Below are positions 54,101 to 61,847 of a DNA stretch of 64,000 nt, one piece after another. How positions within the stretch are numbered: the first letter of the stretch is position 1; each line of letters opens with the position of its first letter. The notes under the pieces were generated by a model. It was given only the letters and a program-made list of their open reading frames with translations. It ran no database searches and was not told the origin of the DNA. Source of the stretch: Halobellus sp. Atlit-31R (GTDB lineage: Archaea; Halobacteriota; Halobacteria; Halobacteriales; Haloferacaceae). The stretch lies in contig QPLR01000003.1 in NCBI GenBank assembly GCA_003665935.1, positions 372,001 through 436,000 of the forward strand, in the 5' to 3' direction. Both the position numbers and the translations under genes were made by a program.

Positions 54101-55417
54101 CACGCCGCAAAACGCCGGAACTGCTTCCATCCGGAGACCAAAGTCTGGTACCGCGACGAGGCTGAGAACTGGCATCACGAACAGATCTGTGACCTCGTAG
54201 AACCGCGTCTCGACGACCCGACAGAAGACGATTTCGGGACGCTCGTGCAGGAGCTCGACGGCGACGTCTACGTCCCGTCGATCGACGAGGACGGCACCGA
54301 AACGATACAGCCCGTCGACGCCGTCTCGAAGCACGTCTCCCCCGATCATCTCGTTCGGGTCGAGACGCAGCGCGGCCGTGAGATAACAGTCACGCCGGAC
54401 CACCGGTTGTGTCGGTGGAGCGACGGCGTCGAGAGGATCGAGGCATCGAGCGTGACGCCGGGCGATGACCTCCCCCTCCCGTCAGATCCCGCGTTCCGAG
54501 GCGGACAGCGAGCGGCGAAGCCGAGTCCGACACGTGCCGACGGGGGAGTAGCCACTGACGCTGTCGAAGCCGTCGAGTACGTCGAAAGCGACGTCGAGTA
54601 CACCTACTGCCTGACGGTCGAGGGCACACACACGCTCGTGTCGAACTCGGTGTACACCGGTCAGTGCGACGGCGACGAAGACTGCGTGATGCTTCTGATG
54701 GACGGCCTCCTCAACTTCTCGAAGGACTACCTGCCCGACAAGCGCGGCGGCCAGATGGACGCGCCGCTCGTGATGTCCTCGCGGATCGATCCAAGCGAGA
54801 TCGACGACGAGGCGCACAATATGGACATCGTCCGACAGTACCCACGAGAGTTCTACGAGGCGACGCGCGAACTCGCGGATCCCGGCGAGGTCGAGGAGCT
54901 GATCCGGCTGGGCGAGGACACGCTCGGGACCGACGACGAGTACCGCGGCTTCGACCACACCCACGATACTTCTGACATCGCGCTCGGACCGGATCTGTCG
55001 GCGTACAAGACGCTCGGCTCGATGATGGACAAGATGGACGCCCAACTGGAGCTCTCGCGGAAGCTCCGCGCGGTCGACGAGACGGACGTCGCAGAGCGGG
55101 TCATCGAGTACCACTTCCTGCCGGATCTGATCGGGAACCTCCGGGCGTTCTCCAGACAGGAGACCCGGTGTCTCGACTGTGGCGAGAAGTACCGCCGGAT
55201 GCCGCTGACCGGCGACTGCCGCGAGTGCGGCGGTCGCGTGAACCTCACGGTGCATCAGGGATCGGTGAACAAGTACATGGACACCGCGATTCACGTCGCC
55301 GAGGAGTTCGGCTGCCGGGAGTACACCAAACAGCGGCTCGAAGTGCTGGAGAAGAGCCTCGAATCCGTCTTCGAGAACGACAAGAACCGTCCGACGAGCC
55401 TCGGCGACTTTATGTAG
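51188..55417 (+). CDS. polC: DNA polymerase D large subunit (DP2) with an intein
   Basis: The catalytic subunit of the archaeal replicative family-D polymerase. The 1409-residue reading frame starts at a GTG and runs [20 protein letters not shown]. The N-terminal region includes [20 protein letters not shown]. An acidic low-complexity insert lies at about 282-335. Zinc-finger cysteines (CPDCDTH, CPECGTH, CDDCGR, CERC) lie at 735-785. The catalytic motif NCDGDEDC is split by a 181-residue intein (residues 979-1159). After splicing the enzyme would be 1228 residues. A C-terminal zinc module CLDCGEKY...CRECGG follows, and the end is PTSLGDFM. Its small-subunit partner is not in the window. Confidence 0.96.
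   Translation: [1409 protein letters not shown]
54122..54664 (+). other. Mini-intein in polC (PolD active site)
   Basis: Residues 979-1159 of the PolD frame do not belong to the polymerase. They start with Cys in [20 protein letters not shown] (block A) and contain the block B pattern [15 protein letters not shown]. They end [20 protein letters not shown], after which the host Cys resumes as CDGDEDC. The final residue is Gln rather than Asn, as already known for PolII/DP2 inteins. At 181 residues with no LAGLIDADG motif, it is a mini-intein that has lost its homing endonuclease. The insertion point is inside the catalytic Asp motif. Confidence 0.93.
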
Positions 55418-55462
55418 CCCGGCGGGGGCGAACGCCTCCGCTCGGGCCCGCTCGTCCGCAGC

Positions 55463-57010
55463 TCACTCCAGGTAGCCGAGGTCGCGGAGTCGCTCTTGAG
55501 CTTCATCGTCCATCTCGTCGACGCTGTCGCCGGAGACGTCGTCGTCGAGCGCGTCGGTCCACGCGCCGCCGACCGCCGACTCGAAAGCCGCGAGCGTCTC
55601 GTCGGTCGCCTCGATCGCGGCGTCGTCGGCGTCGGCGACGTTCGCGGTCTCGTCGGGGTCTGTGTCGAGGCGGTATGCCTCGTCGGGGATGCGGTCGACG
55701 CGGACGTACTTCGCGTCGGTCCGGCGGGCCGCGCGCATTCGGGAGTAGAACCGCGAGTCGCTCGGGAGCGTGATGCCGGCGTCGGCCGCCTTCTCCTCGA
55801 GTTGGTTCAGTTCCACGACCGGACGGGAGTACTCGACGAACGCGTAGTCGCCGTCGCCGCGCTGTCCGGGGTCGCGGTCGGCGGCGTCGAGGTCGTCGAA
55901 GGCGCGATAGGAGTCGGAGACGAGCGAGCGAGTGCGATCGAGCGCGACGGCGTCGTCGCCGGGCGCGGCGGGCGTGCCGCCGTCGACGTCGAGGACGTCG
56001 AGGACGGTGTGATACAGGTCGACGAGTTCGACCTGGTCCCCGCGTCGGTCGACGTCCAGCGCGGGGTGCTTGATCATCAGCGGAACGTTCACGAGCGGGT
56101 CGTACAGACAGAACTCGTGGCCGTAGAGGTCGTGTTCGCCGTGTAGTTCGCCGTGGTCGGCGCAGACGACGACCATCGTGTCGTCCCACGCACCCTCGGC
56201 CTTCAGCCAGTCGAAGAGGCGGCCGAGCTGGTCGTCGATGTGTGCGATCTCGGCGTCGTAGAGGCCGCGGATGTCCGCCCACTCGTCGTCGCTGATCTCC
56301 CGTGCACCCGAGTTGTACTCCTTCGAGTTCTGACAGACCTCCGCAGAGTCGACGCCCGGAGCGAACTCCTCGGCGAACTCCTCCGGCGGGTGATACGGGA
56401 GGTGTGCGTCCATCAGATTGATGAACGCGAACGATCGGTCGGCGTCGTCGACGAACGACTTCGTGCGGTCGATCACCGCGGGCGTCTTCGAGTCGGCCCC
56501 CTCGCTGCCGGCGAAGTACTCGTGGGCCGTGTTCCCGAGGCTGACGAGTTTGTCGGCGAGCGAGCGGAGCGCCTCGTTGTCGTTCATCGTCTTCCACGCG
56601 CGGGCGAGCGGTCCGGAGAGGAACTCGCCGGGCATCACCTCGAAGAAGTTGTCCTGGTCGTCGAAGCCGTCGGTGAGATGCGTGTACGGCGTGATCCAGG
56701 CGTTCGAGGAGTAACAGGCGGTGTCGTAGCCCGCGGCCGAGAGCGTCTGTGCGAGCGTCGTCGCGCCCTCCAGATACGGGTTCTCCTGGTCGGCACCGTG
56801 CTGTGAGGGGTACATCCCGGTGAAAAGCGACGCGTGGACGGGCAGCGTCCACGGCGCGGGCGCGACCGCCTGCTCGAAGACCGTCGCCTCCTCGGCAAAG
56901 GCGGCGAGGTTCGGCGTCGTCGGGCGGTCGTACCCGTACGGCGTGAGACGGTCCTTCCGGACCGTATCCATCACGACGAAGAGGACGTTCTCGGGCGATT
57001 CGATGCTCAT
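55463..57010 (-). CDS. Sulfatase/alkaline-phosphatase superfamily enzyme with Thr at the nucleophile position
   Basis: A 515-residue protein of the sulfatase fold. The first metal Asp is in VLFVVMDTVRKDRLTPYGYD (D15). The nucleophile segment reads APAPWTLPVHASLFTGMYPS, in which Thr 55 stands where sulfatases have Cys or Ser. Metal ligands follow in VVCADHGELHGEHDLYGHEF. Without Cys or Ser to become formylglycine, classical sulfatase activity is unlikely. Thr is the nucleophile in lipoteichoic-acid synthase-like relatives. Phosphoester or phosphoglycerol transfer is an inference. Start at 57010 over 57022. Confidence 0.88.
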   Translation of the reverse strand: MSIESPENVLFVVMDTVRKDRLTPYGYDRPTTPNLAAFAEEATVFEQAVAPAPWTLPVHASLFTGMYPSQHGADQENPYLEGATTLAQTLSAAGYDTACYSSNAWITPYTHLTDGFDDQDNFFEVMPGEFLSGPLARAWKTMNDNEALRSLADKLVSLGNTAHEYFAGSEGADSKTPAVIDRTKSFVDDADRSFAFINLMDAHLPYHPPEEFAEEFAPGVDSAEVCQNSKEYNSGAREISDDEWADIRGLYDAEIAHIDDQLGRLFDWLKAEGAWDDTMVVVCADHGELHGEHDLYGHEFCLYDPLVNVPLMIKHPALDVDRRGDQVELVDLYHTVLDVLDVDGGTPAAPGDDAVALDRTRSLVSDSYRAFDDLDAADRDPGQRGDGDYAFVEYSRPVVELNQLEEKAADAGITLPSDSRFYSRMRAARRTDAKYVRVDRIPDEAYRLDTDPDETANVADADDAAIEATDETLAAFESAVGGAWTDALDDDVSGDSVDEMDDEAQERLRDLGYLE

Positions 57011-57078
57011 ACGCTCTCTCACAGCGAGGGCATCAAAGAGTCACCGGTCCCCGGTCGAAACCGGGGTGCCGAGTCCGT

Positions 57079-57438
57079 TCAGAACGGAGCCTGTGGGCCT
57101 TCGTCGCTGTCGGTGTCGTCGCTCGAACTCTCGCCGGGGAACGAGGGGGACATTCCGCTGTCGTGTCCGCCGCCGCCCATTCCGGTTTCGGCGTGGACCA
57201 TCTCGATCTCGGGGATCTCCTTGACCATCCGGCTCTTGATCGCCTGGATCGTCATCGGGGAGATGCCGCAGCCCGAGCAGGCCCCGCCGAGCATAATCGT
57301 GACCTCACCGCTCTCGCGGTCGAGGTGCTGGATGGCGGCCGAGCCGCCGTGCATCTGGATCTGCGGGAAGTTCCGGCGCAGGAAGTTCGTGACGCGCTCT
57401 TTCAGGTCGTCGTCGCCGTTCGCGGCGTCCGTGCTCAT
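57079..57438 (-). CDS. NifU C-terminal-domain Fe-S scaffold
   Basis: A 119-residue Fe-S scaffold/carrier with the NifU-like domain. It has the helix ERVTNFLRRNFPQIQMHGGS, the cluster-binding ACSGCGISPMTIQ with its two Cys, and an unusual Gly/Met/His-rich C-terminal tail (HAETGMGGGGHDSGMSPSFP). The domain assembles or transfers Fe-S clusters; XPD-like helicase and other targets exist in the cell. Start by ATG at 57438. It is followed by an isolated small gene at 57508. Confidence 0.93.
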   Translation of the reverse strand: MSTDAANGDDDLKERVTNFLRRNFPQIQMHGGSAAIQHLDRESGEVTIMLGGACSGCGISPMTIQAIKSRMVKEIPEIEMVHAETGMGGGGHDSGMSPSFPGESSSDDTDSDEGPQAPF

Positions 57439-57507
57439 ACCTATGCCCTCGGGGTGGACGGGCTTAGGCCTTTGGTTCCCCCCAACGCGACCGGGAACGG
57501 TCCCGCT

Positions 57508-57825
57508 TCAGTCGTCCAATTCGAAGACGCGTCGGTGTTGCTCGCGGAGCTCCTCGACGTAGGTGTCGAGCACCGCGGAGAGTTTCTCGTCGTCGACGAC
57601 GATCGCAGTCAGTCGTTCGGTGGGGTTCTCGGGCAACTCGATGCGGAAGTCACCGTCCTCGTAGAACGGTTCGGATTCGTTGAGGATCTGCTGGTCGATC
57701 GCGTGCACGAGCTCCGAGTCGTACTGGTCGTTCATCGTCTCGAACGCGCTCTTGTACGCACGCTGGAGCTCCGGGAAGTAGTTCGCGTACTTGTCTTCGA
57801 ACTTCTCGGGGTCGAACTCGGTCAT
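57508..57825 (-). CDS. Small haloarchaeal protein (DUF5783-like)
   Basis: A 105-residue acidic protein, MTEFDPEKFEDKYANYFPEL, with a helical N-terminal half and a strand/helix C-terminal half rich in Glu and Leu. The segment ELQRAYKSAFETMNDQYDSE is strongly helical. I recall this as a conserved haloarchaeal family (DUF5783), without a known function. The longer frame upstream to 58041 is unrelated. It lies close to the divergent CNNM gene. Confidence 0.7.
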   Translation of the reverse strand: MTEFDPEKFEDKYANYFPELQRAYKSAFETMNDQYDSELVHAIDQQILNESEPFYEDGDFRIELPENPTERLTAIVVDDEKLSAVLDTYVEELREQHRRVFELDD

Positions 57826-57949
57826 ATCTCTCCTTGACCGGGTCGGTACAAACCGGTTTTGTCCGACTGCGACGGCGGCGACGGGTGCGCCGACCGCAAC
57901 GCGTCTCGGTCCCCCCACGTATTTGTCGGGGGAGCGACGAGGTGCGGGT

Positions 57950-59041
57950 GTGAACGGGCTCGAAGTGACCCTCAGACTGGTCGCCGGCCTCGCGCTGATT
58001 CTGGTGAACGGCTTCTTCGTCGCCATCGAGTTCGCGCTCACGCGGGTGCGTCAGTACCCCGAATCAGAGTTCGATAAGCCGGGGCTGCGCCGTGCCTGGG
58101 AGATGACCGACGACCTAGAGATCTACCTGACGAGCTGTCAGGTGGGGATAACCGCCTCCAGTATCGCCGTCGGGATCGTCGCCGAACCGGCACTGGCGGC
58201 CCTTTTCGAGCCGTACTTCGAGACGACGGTGTTGGCATCGATCGGTGCGGGCGGGGTGCTGGCCTTTCTCCTCATCAACCTCCTGCATCTCACGCACGGC
58301 GAGCAGACGCCGACGTATCTGGGCGTGGAGCGCTCGAAGTTCGTCACCCGCTACGGCGCGACGCCGCTGTACTGGTTCGCGAAGCTGATCGCGCCGATCA
58401 TCGCGGTCGGCGACGGCGTCGCGAAGTGGACGCTCAAACTGTTCGGCGTCGAGATGACCGGGGCCTGGCTCGAAGCCGAGACGGACGCGATCGAGTCGCG
58501 GGCGGATCTCCGCCACCAACTCGGATCGGTGCTCGACCGCGGCGACCTGCCCGAGGAGCGCCGCGAAGAGATCCTCAATGCGCTCGCGGTCGGCGACCGT
58601 TCGATCCGCGACGTGATGACTCCCGCGGAGGACGTCGTCTTCCTCAGGACCACCGACTCCGTCGCGGAGAATCTCGACCGGATCGGGGCCAGCCCACACA
58701 CGCGGTTTCCGCTCGTCGGCGACGACCTCGACGACTTCCGCGGGGTCGTCTACGTCCCGCCCGTCGTCGCGAACGTCGACGACCTCCGCGACGGCACGAC
58801 GACGTTCGAGGAGGTCGCCGCGCCGCCGATGACGTTGTCTGCGGAGACGGACATCAGCGAGGCGATCGATCAGTTTCAGGTGGAGCGACAGGAGCTGGCG
58901 CTCGTGCTCGACGGCGGCGAGGTCGTCGGCCTGCTGACGGCGACGGACGCCTTCGAGGCCGTGATGGGCGATCTCGAAGACCCGCTCGACGTCGACGCCA
59001 CCGACCGCGACCACCCCGTCTCCCCCGAGGAGACCGGCTGA
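57950..59041 (+). CDS. CNNM/HlyC-CorC family membrane protein with CBS pair
   Basis: A 363-residue protein with an N-terminal DUF21 membrane domain: LALILVNGFFVAIEFALTRV, then LTSCQVGITASSIAVGIVAE and a third membrane segment near 93-117. A CBS pair follows: VMTPAEDVVFLRTTDSVAEN, and VVGLLTATDAFEAVMGDLED. Such proteins move or sense Mg2+ and other divalent ions. Start by GTG at 57950 (VNGLEVTLRLVAGLALILVN). The usual C-terminal CorC_HlyC domain is absent, so this is the short form. Confidence 0.9.
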   Translation: MNGLEVTLRLVAGLALILVNGFFVAIEFALTRVRQYPESEFDKPGLRRAWEMTDDLEIYLTSCQVGITASSIAVGIVAEPALAALFEPYFETTVLASIGAGGVLAFLLINLLHLTHGEQTPTYLGVERSKFVTRYGATPLYWFAKLIAPIIAVGDGVAKWTLKLFGVEMTGAWLEAETDAIESRADLRHQLGSVLDRGDLPEERREEILNALAVGDRSIRDVMTPAEDVVFLRTTDSVAENLDRIGASPHTRFPLVGDDLDDFRGVVYVPPVVANVDDLRDGTTTFEEVAAPPMTLSAETDISEAIDQFQVERQELALVLDGGEVVGLLTATDAFEAVMGDLEDPLDVDATDRDHPVSPEETG

Positions 59042-59100
59042 GAGTTCGACCGCGAGCGGGCACCCGACGCTATTTGTGGATTCGCACGAATGATCGATCT

Positions 59101-59985
59101 ATGTTCGAGGAGGTCCTCTTTCCGACTGACGGCAGCGAGGGCGCGGCACAGGTACTCGATCACGTGCTCGATCTGGCCGTCGCGCACGAGGCGACGCTGC
59201 ACGTGCTCACGGCCGCCGGGCCCGGCGGTGATCGGCTAGCGGACGACCCCAACGACGTCGGCGCGGCGATCGAGGCCGAGGCCGAGTCGATCGTCACGGC
59301 CGCCGCCGACCGGGCTGCCGAGCGCGGCATCGAGACCGTCACGGCGGTCCGCCGCGGCGATCCCTCCGAGGCGATCGTCGACTACGCCGACGAGACGGGC
59401 GTCGGCCTCGTCGTGATGCCGACGCACGGGCGGACCGGCCTCGAACGGCTCGTCATCGGAAGTACCACCGAGCGCGTGGTCAGACGGTCGACGGCACCCG
59501 TTCTCACCGTCCAGCCGGACGCGGAGTCCGACCTCGCGTACCCCTACGAGCGGATTCTCGTGCCGACCGACGGCAGCGAGTGTGCGACGACGGCGCTGTC
59601 GTTCGGAGCCGACCTCGCCGCCACGGACGGGTCGAGACTGGACCTCCTCGCCGTCGTCGACATCGCCCACCTCGGTCTCGACGTGCGGGTGGATCTCCAG
59701 ATCGAACAGTTAGAATCGAACGCGGAGCGGTTCGTCGACGACGGCGTCGTGCTCGCGACGAACGCCGGCGTCGACGAGGGCGACGTCGCGGGACACGTCG
59801 AGACCGGCACGTCGATCTACCGGACCATCCGATCGTTCGTCGACGACCACGACGTCGACCTCGTGGTGATGGGAACACACGGCCGGACCGGGCTCGATCG
59901 CTACCTGCTCGGGAGCGTTACCGAGAAGATCCTCCGGACCGTCTCCGTCCCAGTGCTGACGGTTCGAGAGCGAGAGACCGAGTAG
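59101..59985 (+). CDS. Tandem universal stress protein (two UspA domains)
   Basis: A 294-residue protein of two Usp domains in tandem. The first starts MFEEVLFPTDGSEGAAQVL and ends near VLTVQPDAE; the second starts YERILVPTDGSECATTALSF. Each has a nucleotide-binding loop: VVMPTHGRTGLERLVIGST and VVMGTHGRTGLDRYLLGSV. The second loop keeps the full glycine set of ATP-binding Usps; the first has MP for MG. A TATA-like tatttgtgg (59071-59079) gives a leaderless start. It follows the CNNM gene in the same direction. Confidence 0.93.
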   Translation: MFEEVLFPTDGSEGAAQVLDHVLDLAVAHEATLHVLTAAGPGGDRLADDPNDVGAAIEAEAESIVTAAADRAAERGIETVTAVRRGDPSEAIVDYADETGVGLVVMPTHGRTGLERLVIGSTTERVVRRSTAPVLTVQPDAESDLAYPYERILVPTDGSECATTALSFGADLAATDGSRLDLLAVVDIAHLGLDVRVDLQIEQLESNAERFVDDGVVLATNAGVDEGDVAGHVETGTSIYRTIRSFVDDHDVDLVVMGTHGRTGLDRYLLGSVTEKILRTVSVPVLTVRERETE

Positions 59986-60232
59986 CGGCCGGTCCGACGG
60001 AGCCTTCGACGGCTGTCGCCCGGAGAGATGCCCCACGAGATCGGGACTGCCTCCGCCGTGGACGCAACGAAGTCCGAATTCGTCGACCTGCGAGGCACCG
60101 TTTCGGTCGTGACGGCGGCCGTGTGATTCTGTATAGCATTATCTGGTTTGCACTGCGATAAGTGCCCCCTGACCAATCCATCCGAGCAGGCTCCGTACCG
60201 CACTCAGAGGCGGGAAGCCGCGACTCCGACAC

Positions 60233-60985
60233 TCAACGGGCCGCGATCGGTTCTCCGGCCGAGATGGTGAACTCGACGTTCGCCGCGAGACTGAGTAAGG
60301 CGCGGTCGCCGGTGTCGAGCGACCTCAGTCGTCGACCGCGCGGGTGGTCACCCAACGTGTACGACACGCGGCTGTACGGCCAGAAGCCGACGTCGCCCTC
60401 GATCGTCAGGTGTTCGCGCAGCACACGCCCGTCTCTGATCGTGTAGCTCTCGGAGGTGCGCGTCTGGTCGAATGTCGGCGGCCGCGGAATCGTGATATCG
60501 ATAACGGGTGTATCGCCGACCTCGACGATCGTTCGTCGGTGGAGGCCTTCGTCGAGGTGTGTGATCTCGGCGACTTCCTTCGGATACCCCCAGATTTCGA
60601 CACCCAGTGCTCGTGCGGGCTCTGTGGTCACCGGGAGATACCAGACGTAGCCGCTCACGCCGTGGGTGAGAATAGATGCGTAAGGGGGTGGAGTCGAGCC
60701 GACCGAAGCCGGGATGAGGACGCCGAATTCGTCGTACGGTTCGATCTCGCCCCGACGGCCGATGCGATCGTACTCGACGCACAGCAGCGTCACGCCGGCC
60801 CGGTTCGGCGTCATCCGGATCGGGGCCAGACTGTCCGGAAGCAACGCACGCGCGGCGTCGTAGTCGGCCGACAGGACCACGCCGGTCATCGTCGCCTGCG
60901 TGACGAGCGGCAGTTCGACGCGATGTCCCGTCGAGAGCGTTACCGCTGCTGCGGTAGTCGTCTCAGGTGCGCTATCTTCTGTCAT
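60233..60985 (-). CDS. Acetoacetate decarboxylase family enzyme
   Basis: A 250-residue protein with the acetoacetate decarboxylase fold. The Schiff-base lysine context appears in VEIWGYPKEVAEI. A LPVTTEPARALGVE strand precedes it. In this family some members decarboxylate and others act as aldolase-dehydratases on pyruvate-like substrates, so the exact reaction is open. The ATG at 60985 is preferred over 61039. Divergent from an Lrp/AsnC gene. The 247 bases between the Usp and this gene hold only a doubtful 32-codon frame near 60028. Confidence 0.85.
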   Translation of the reverse strand: MTEDSAPETTTAAAVTLSTGHRVELPLVTQATMTGVVLSADYDAARALLPDSLAPIRMTPNRAGVTLLCVEYDRIGRRGEIEPYDEFGVLIPASVGSTPPPYASILTHGVSGYVWYLPVTTEPARALGVEIWGYPKEVAEITHLDEGLHRRTIVEVGDTPVIDITIPRPPTFDQTRTSESYTIRDGRVLREHLTIEGDVGFWPYSRVSYTLGDHPRGRRLRSLDTGDRALLSLAANVEFTISAGEPIAAR

Positions 60986-61152
60986 AGTTTGTGCTGATCG
61001 AGTGGCGGTAAGCGTATTGCTGTGGTTATACGGCCCCATACATAAATTGCAGAGCGCTATACGAATTTCGGGTGAGCAGGCAGTAGCGAGTTCCGGGCCG
61101 GAGGAAGCATCAGCAAGAAAAGTGCCTTGGTTCGTGACGTCGAACGGCCGGT

Positions 61153-61629
61153 ATGGGAAACGAGGACGTCGACGACGTGGACAAGGCGATTCTGTACGCG
61201 CTGCAGGAAGACGCCCGGAATATGTCGTCAGGCGACATCGCCGAGCGAACCGGGACCTCGGACAGCACCGTCCGCAAGCGGATCCAGCGACTCGAATCCG
61301 AGGGGCTGATCAAGGGGTACAGCGCCGAGGTGGACTACCGACAGTCCGGCTACCCGCTGCGGATGTTGCTGTTCTGCACCGCTTCGATCCCCGAGCGCGG
61401 CGAACTCATCTCGGACATCCTGGACATCGATGGGGTCATCTCGGTGCAAGAGCTGGTCACCGGCGAGCGGAATCTGCTCGTGACGGCTGTCGGGGAGTCC
61501 GACGACGACATCACGCCGGTCGCACAGAGGCTGCTGGAGATGGGGCTCACGGTCGCCGACGAGGTACTCGTCCGAAGTCACGAGACGACCCCGTTCAGCG
61601 ACTTCGACCCCGAGAAGCACTCCGAGTAG
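61153..61629 (+). CDS. Lrp/AsnC family transcription regulator
   Basis: A 158-residue regulator. The helix-turn-helix is in the first 60 residues: DKAILYALQEDARNMSSGDI, then ERTGTSDSTVRKRIQRLESE. A RAM-like effector domain follows, VISVQELVTGERNLLVTAVG. These proteins usually sense amino acids or other small metabolites. It is divergent from the decarboxylase-family gene and upstream of dabB, so either side may be its target. ATG at 61153 is natural. Confidence 0.9.
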   Translation: MGNEDVDDVDKAILYALQEDARNMSSGDIAERTGTSDSTVRKRIQRLESEGLIKGYSAEVDYRQSGYPLRMLLFCTASIPERGELISDILDIDGVISVQELVTGERNLLVTAVGESDDDITPVAQRLLEMGLTVADEVLVRSHETTPFSDFDPEKHSE

Positions 61630-61671
61630 GACGCTGTCCGTCCCCAGTCCGCGTGCACGAGACAGTTAAGT

Positions 61672-61700
61672 GGCTCCTGTCGGAACTCCGGTCCGGAGCC
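61672..61700 (+). terminator. Possible terminator hairpin after the Lrp gene
   Basis: ggctcc (61672-61677) pairs with ggagcc (61695-61700), a GC-rich 6-bp stem with a 17-base loop, about 45 bases after the Lrp stop. There is no clear T-run, so termination is only a possibility. Confidence 0.3.
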
Positions 61701-61744
61701 TGAACCCCGATACCGGGCGGGCGGCCGGTCTCCGCTAAAACCAT

Positions 61745-61775
61745 AACGTTCTATAATTCTGTTTCTCAGAACGTT
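61745..61775. promoter_or_regulatory. Inverted repeat operator candidate upstream of dabB
   Basis: aacgttct (61745-61752) and agaacgtt (61768-61775) are an exact 8-bp inverted pair with centres 23 bases apart. A nested pair ttctg/cagaa (61757-61761 and 61767-61771) lies in the middle. The element is AT-rich in an otherwise GC-rich region and stands just ahead of the dabB promoter patch (atttaata, 61791-61798). A dimeric regulator such as the adjacent Lrp protein could bind here. Confidence 0.55.
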
Positions 61776-61847
61776 TTGTGAATTTAGACAGATTTAATAG
61801 ACGATCTGTTCGTATACCTGAGTAGAACGACTGAGGACCGTCGCACG

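Noticed and set aside
60028..60126. 32-codon frame between the tandem Usp gene and the decarboxylase-family gene
   Set aside because: No start signal, no recognisable motif, and an abrupt end; probably chance.
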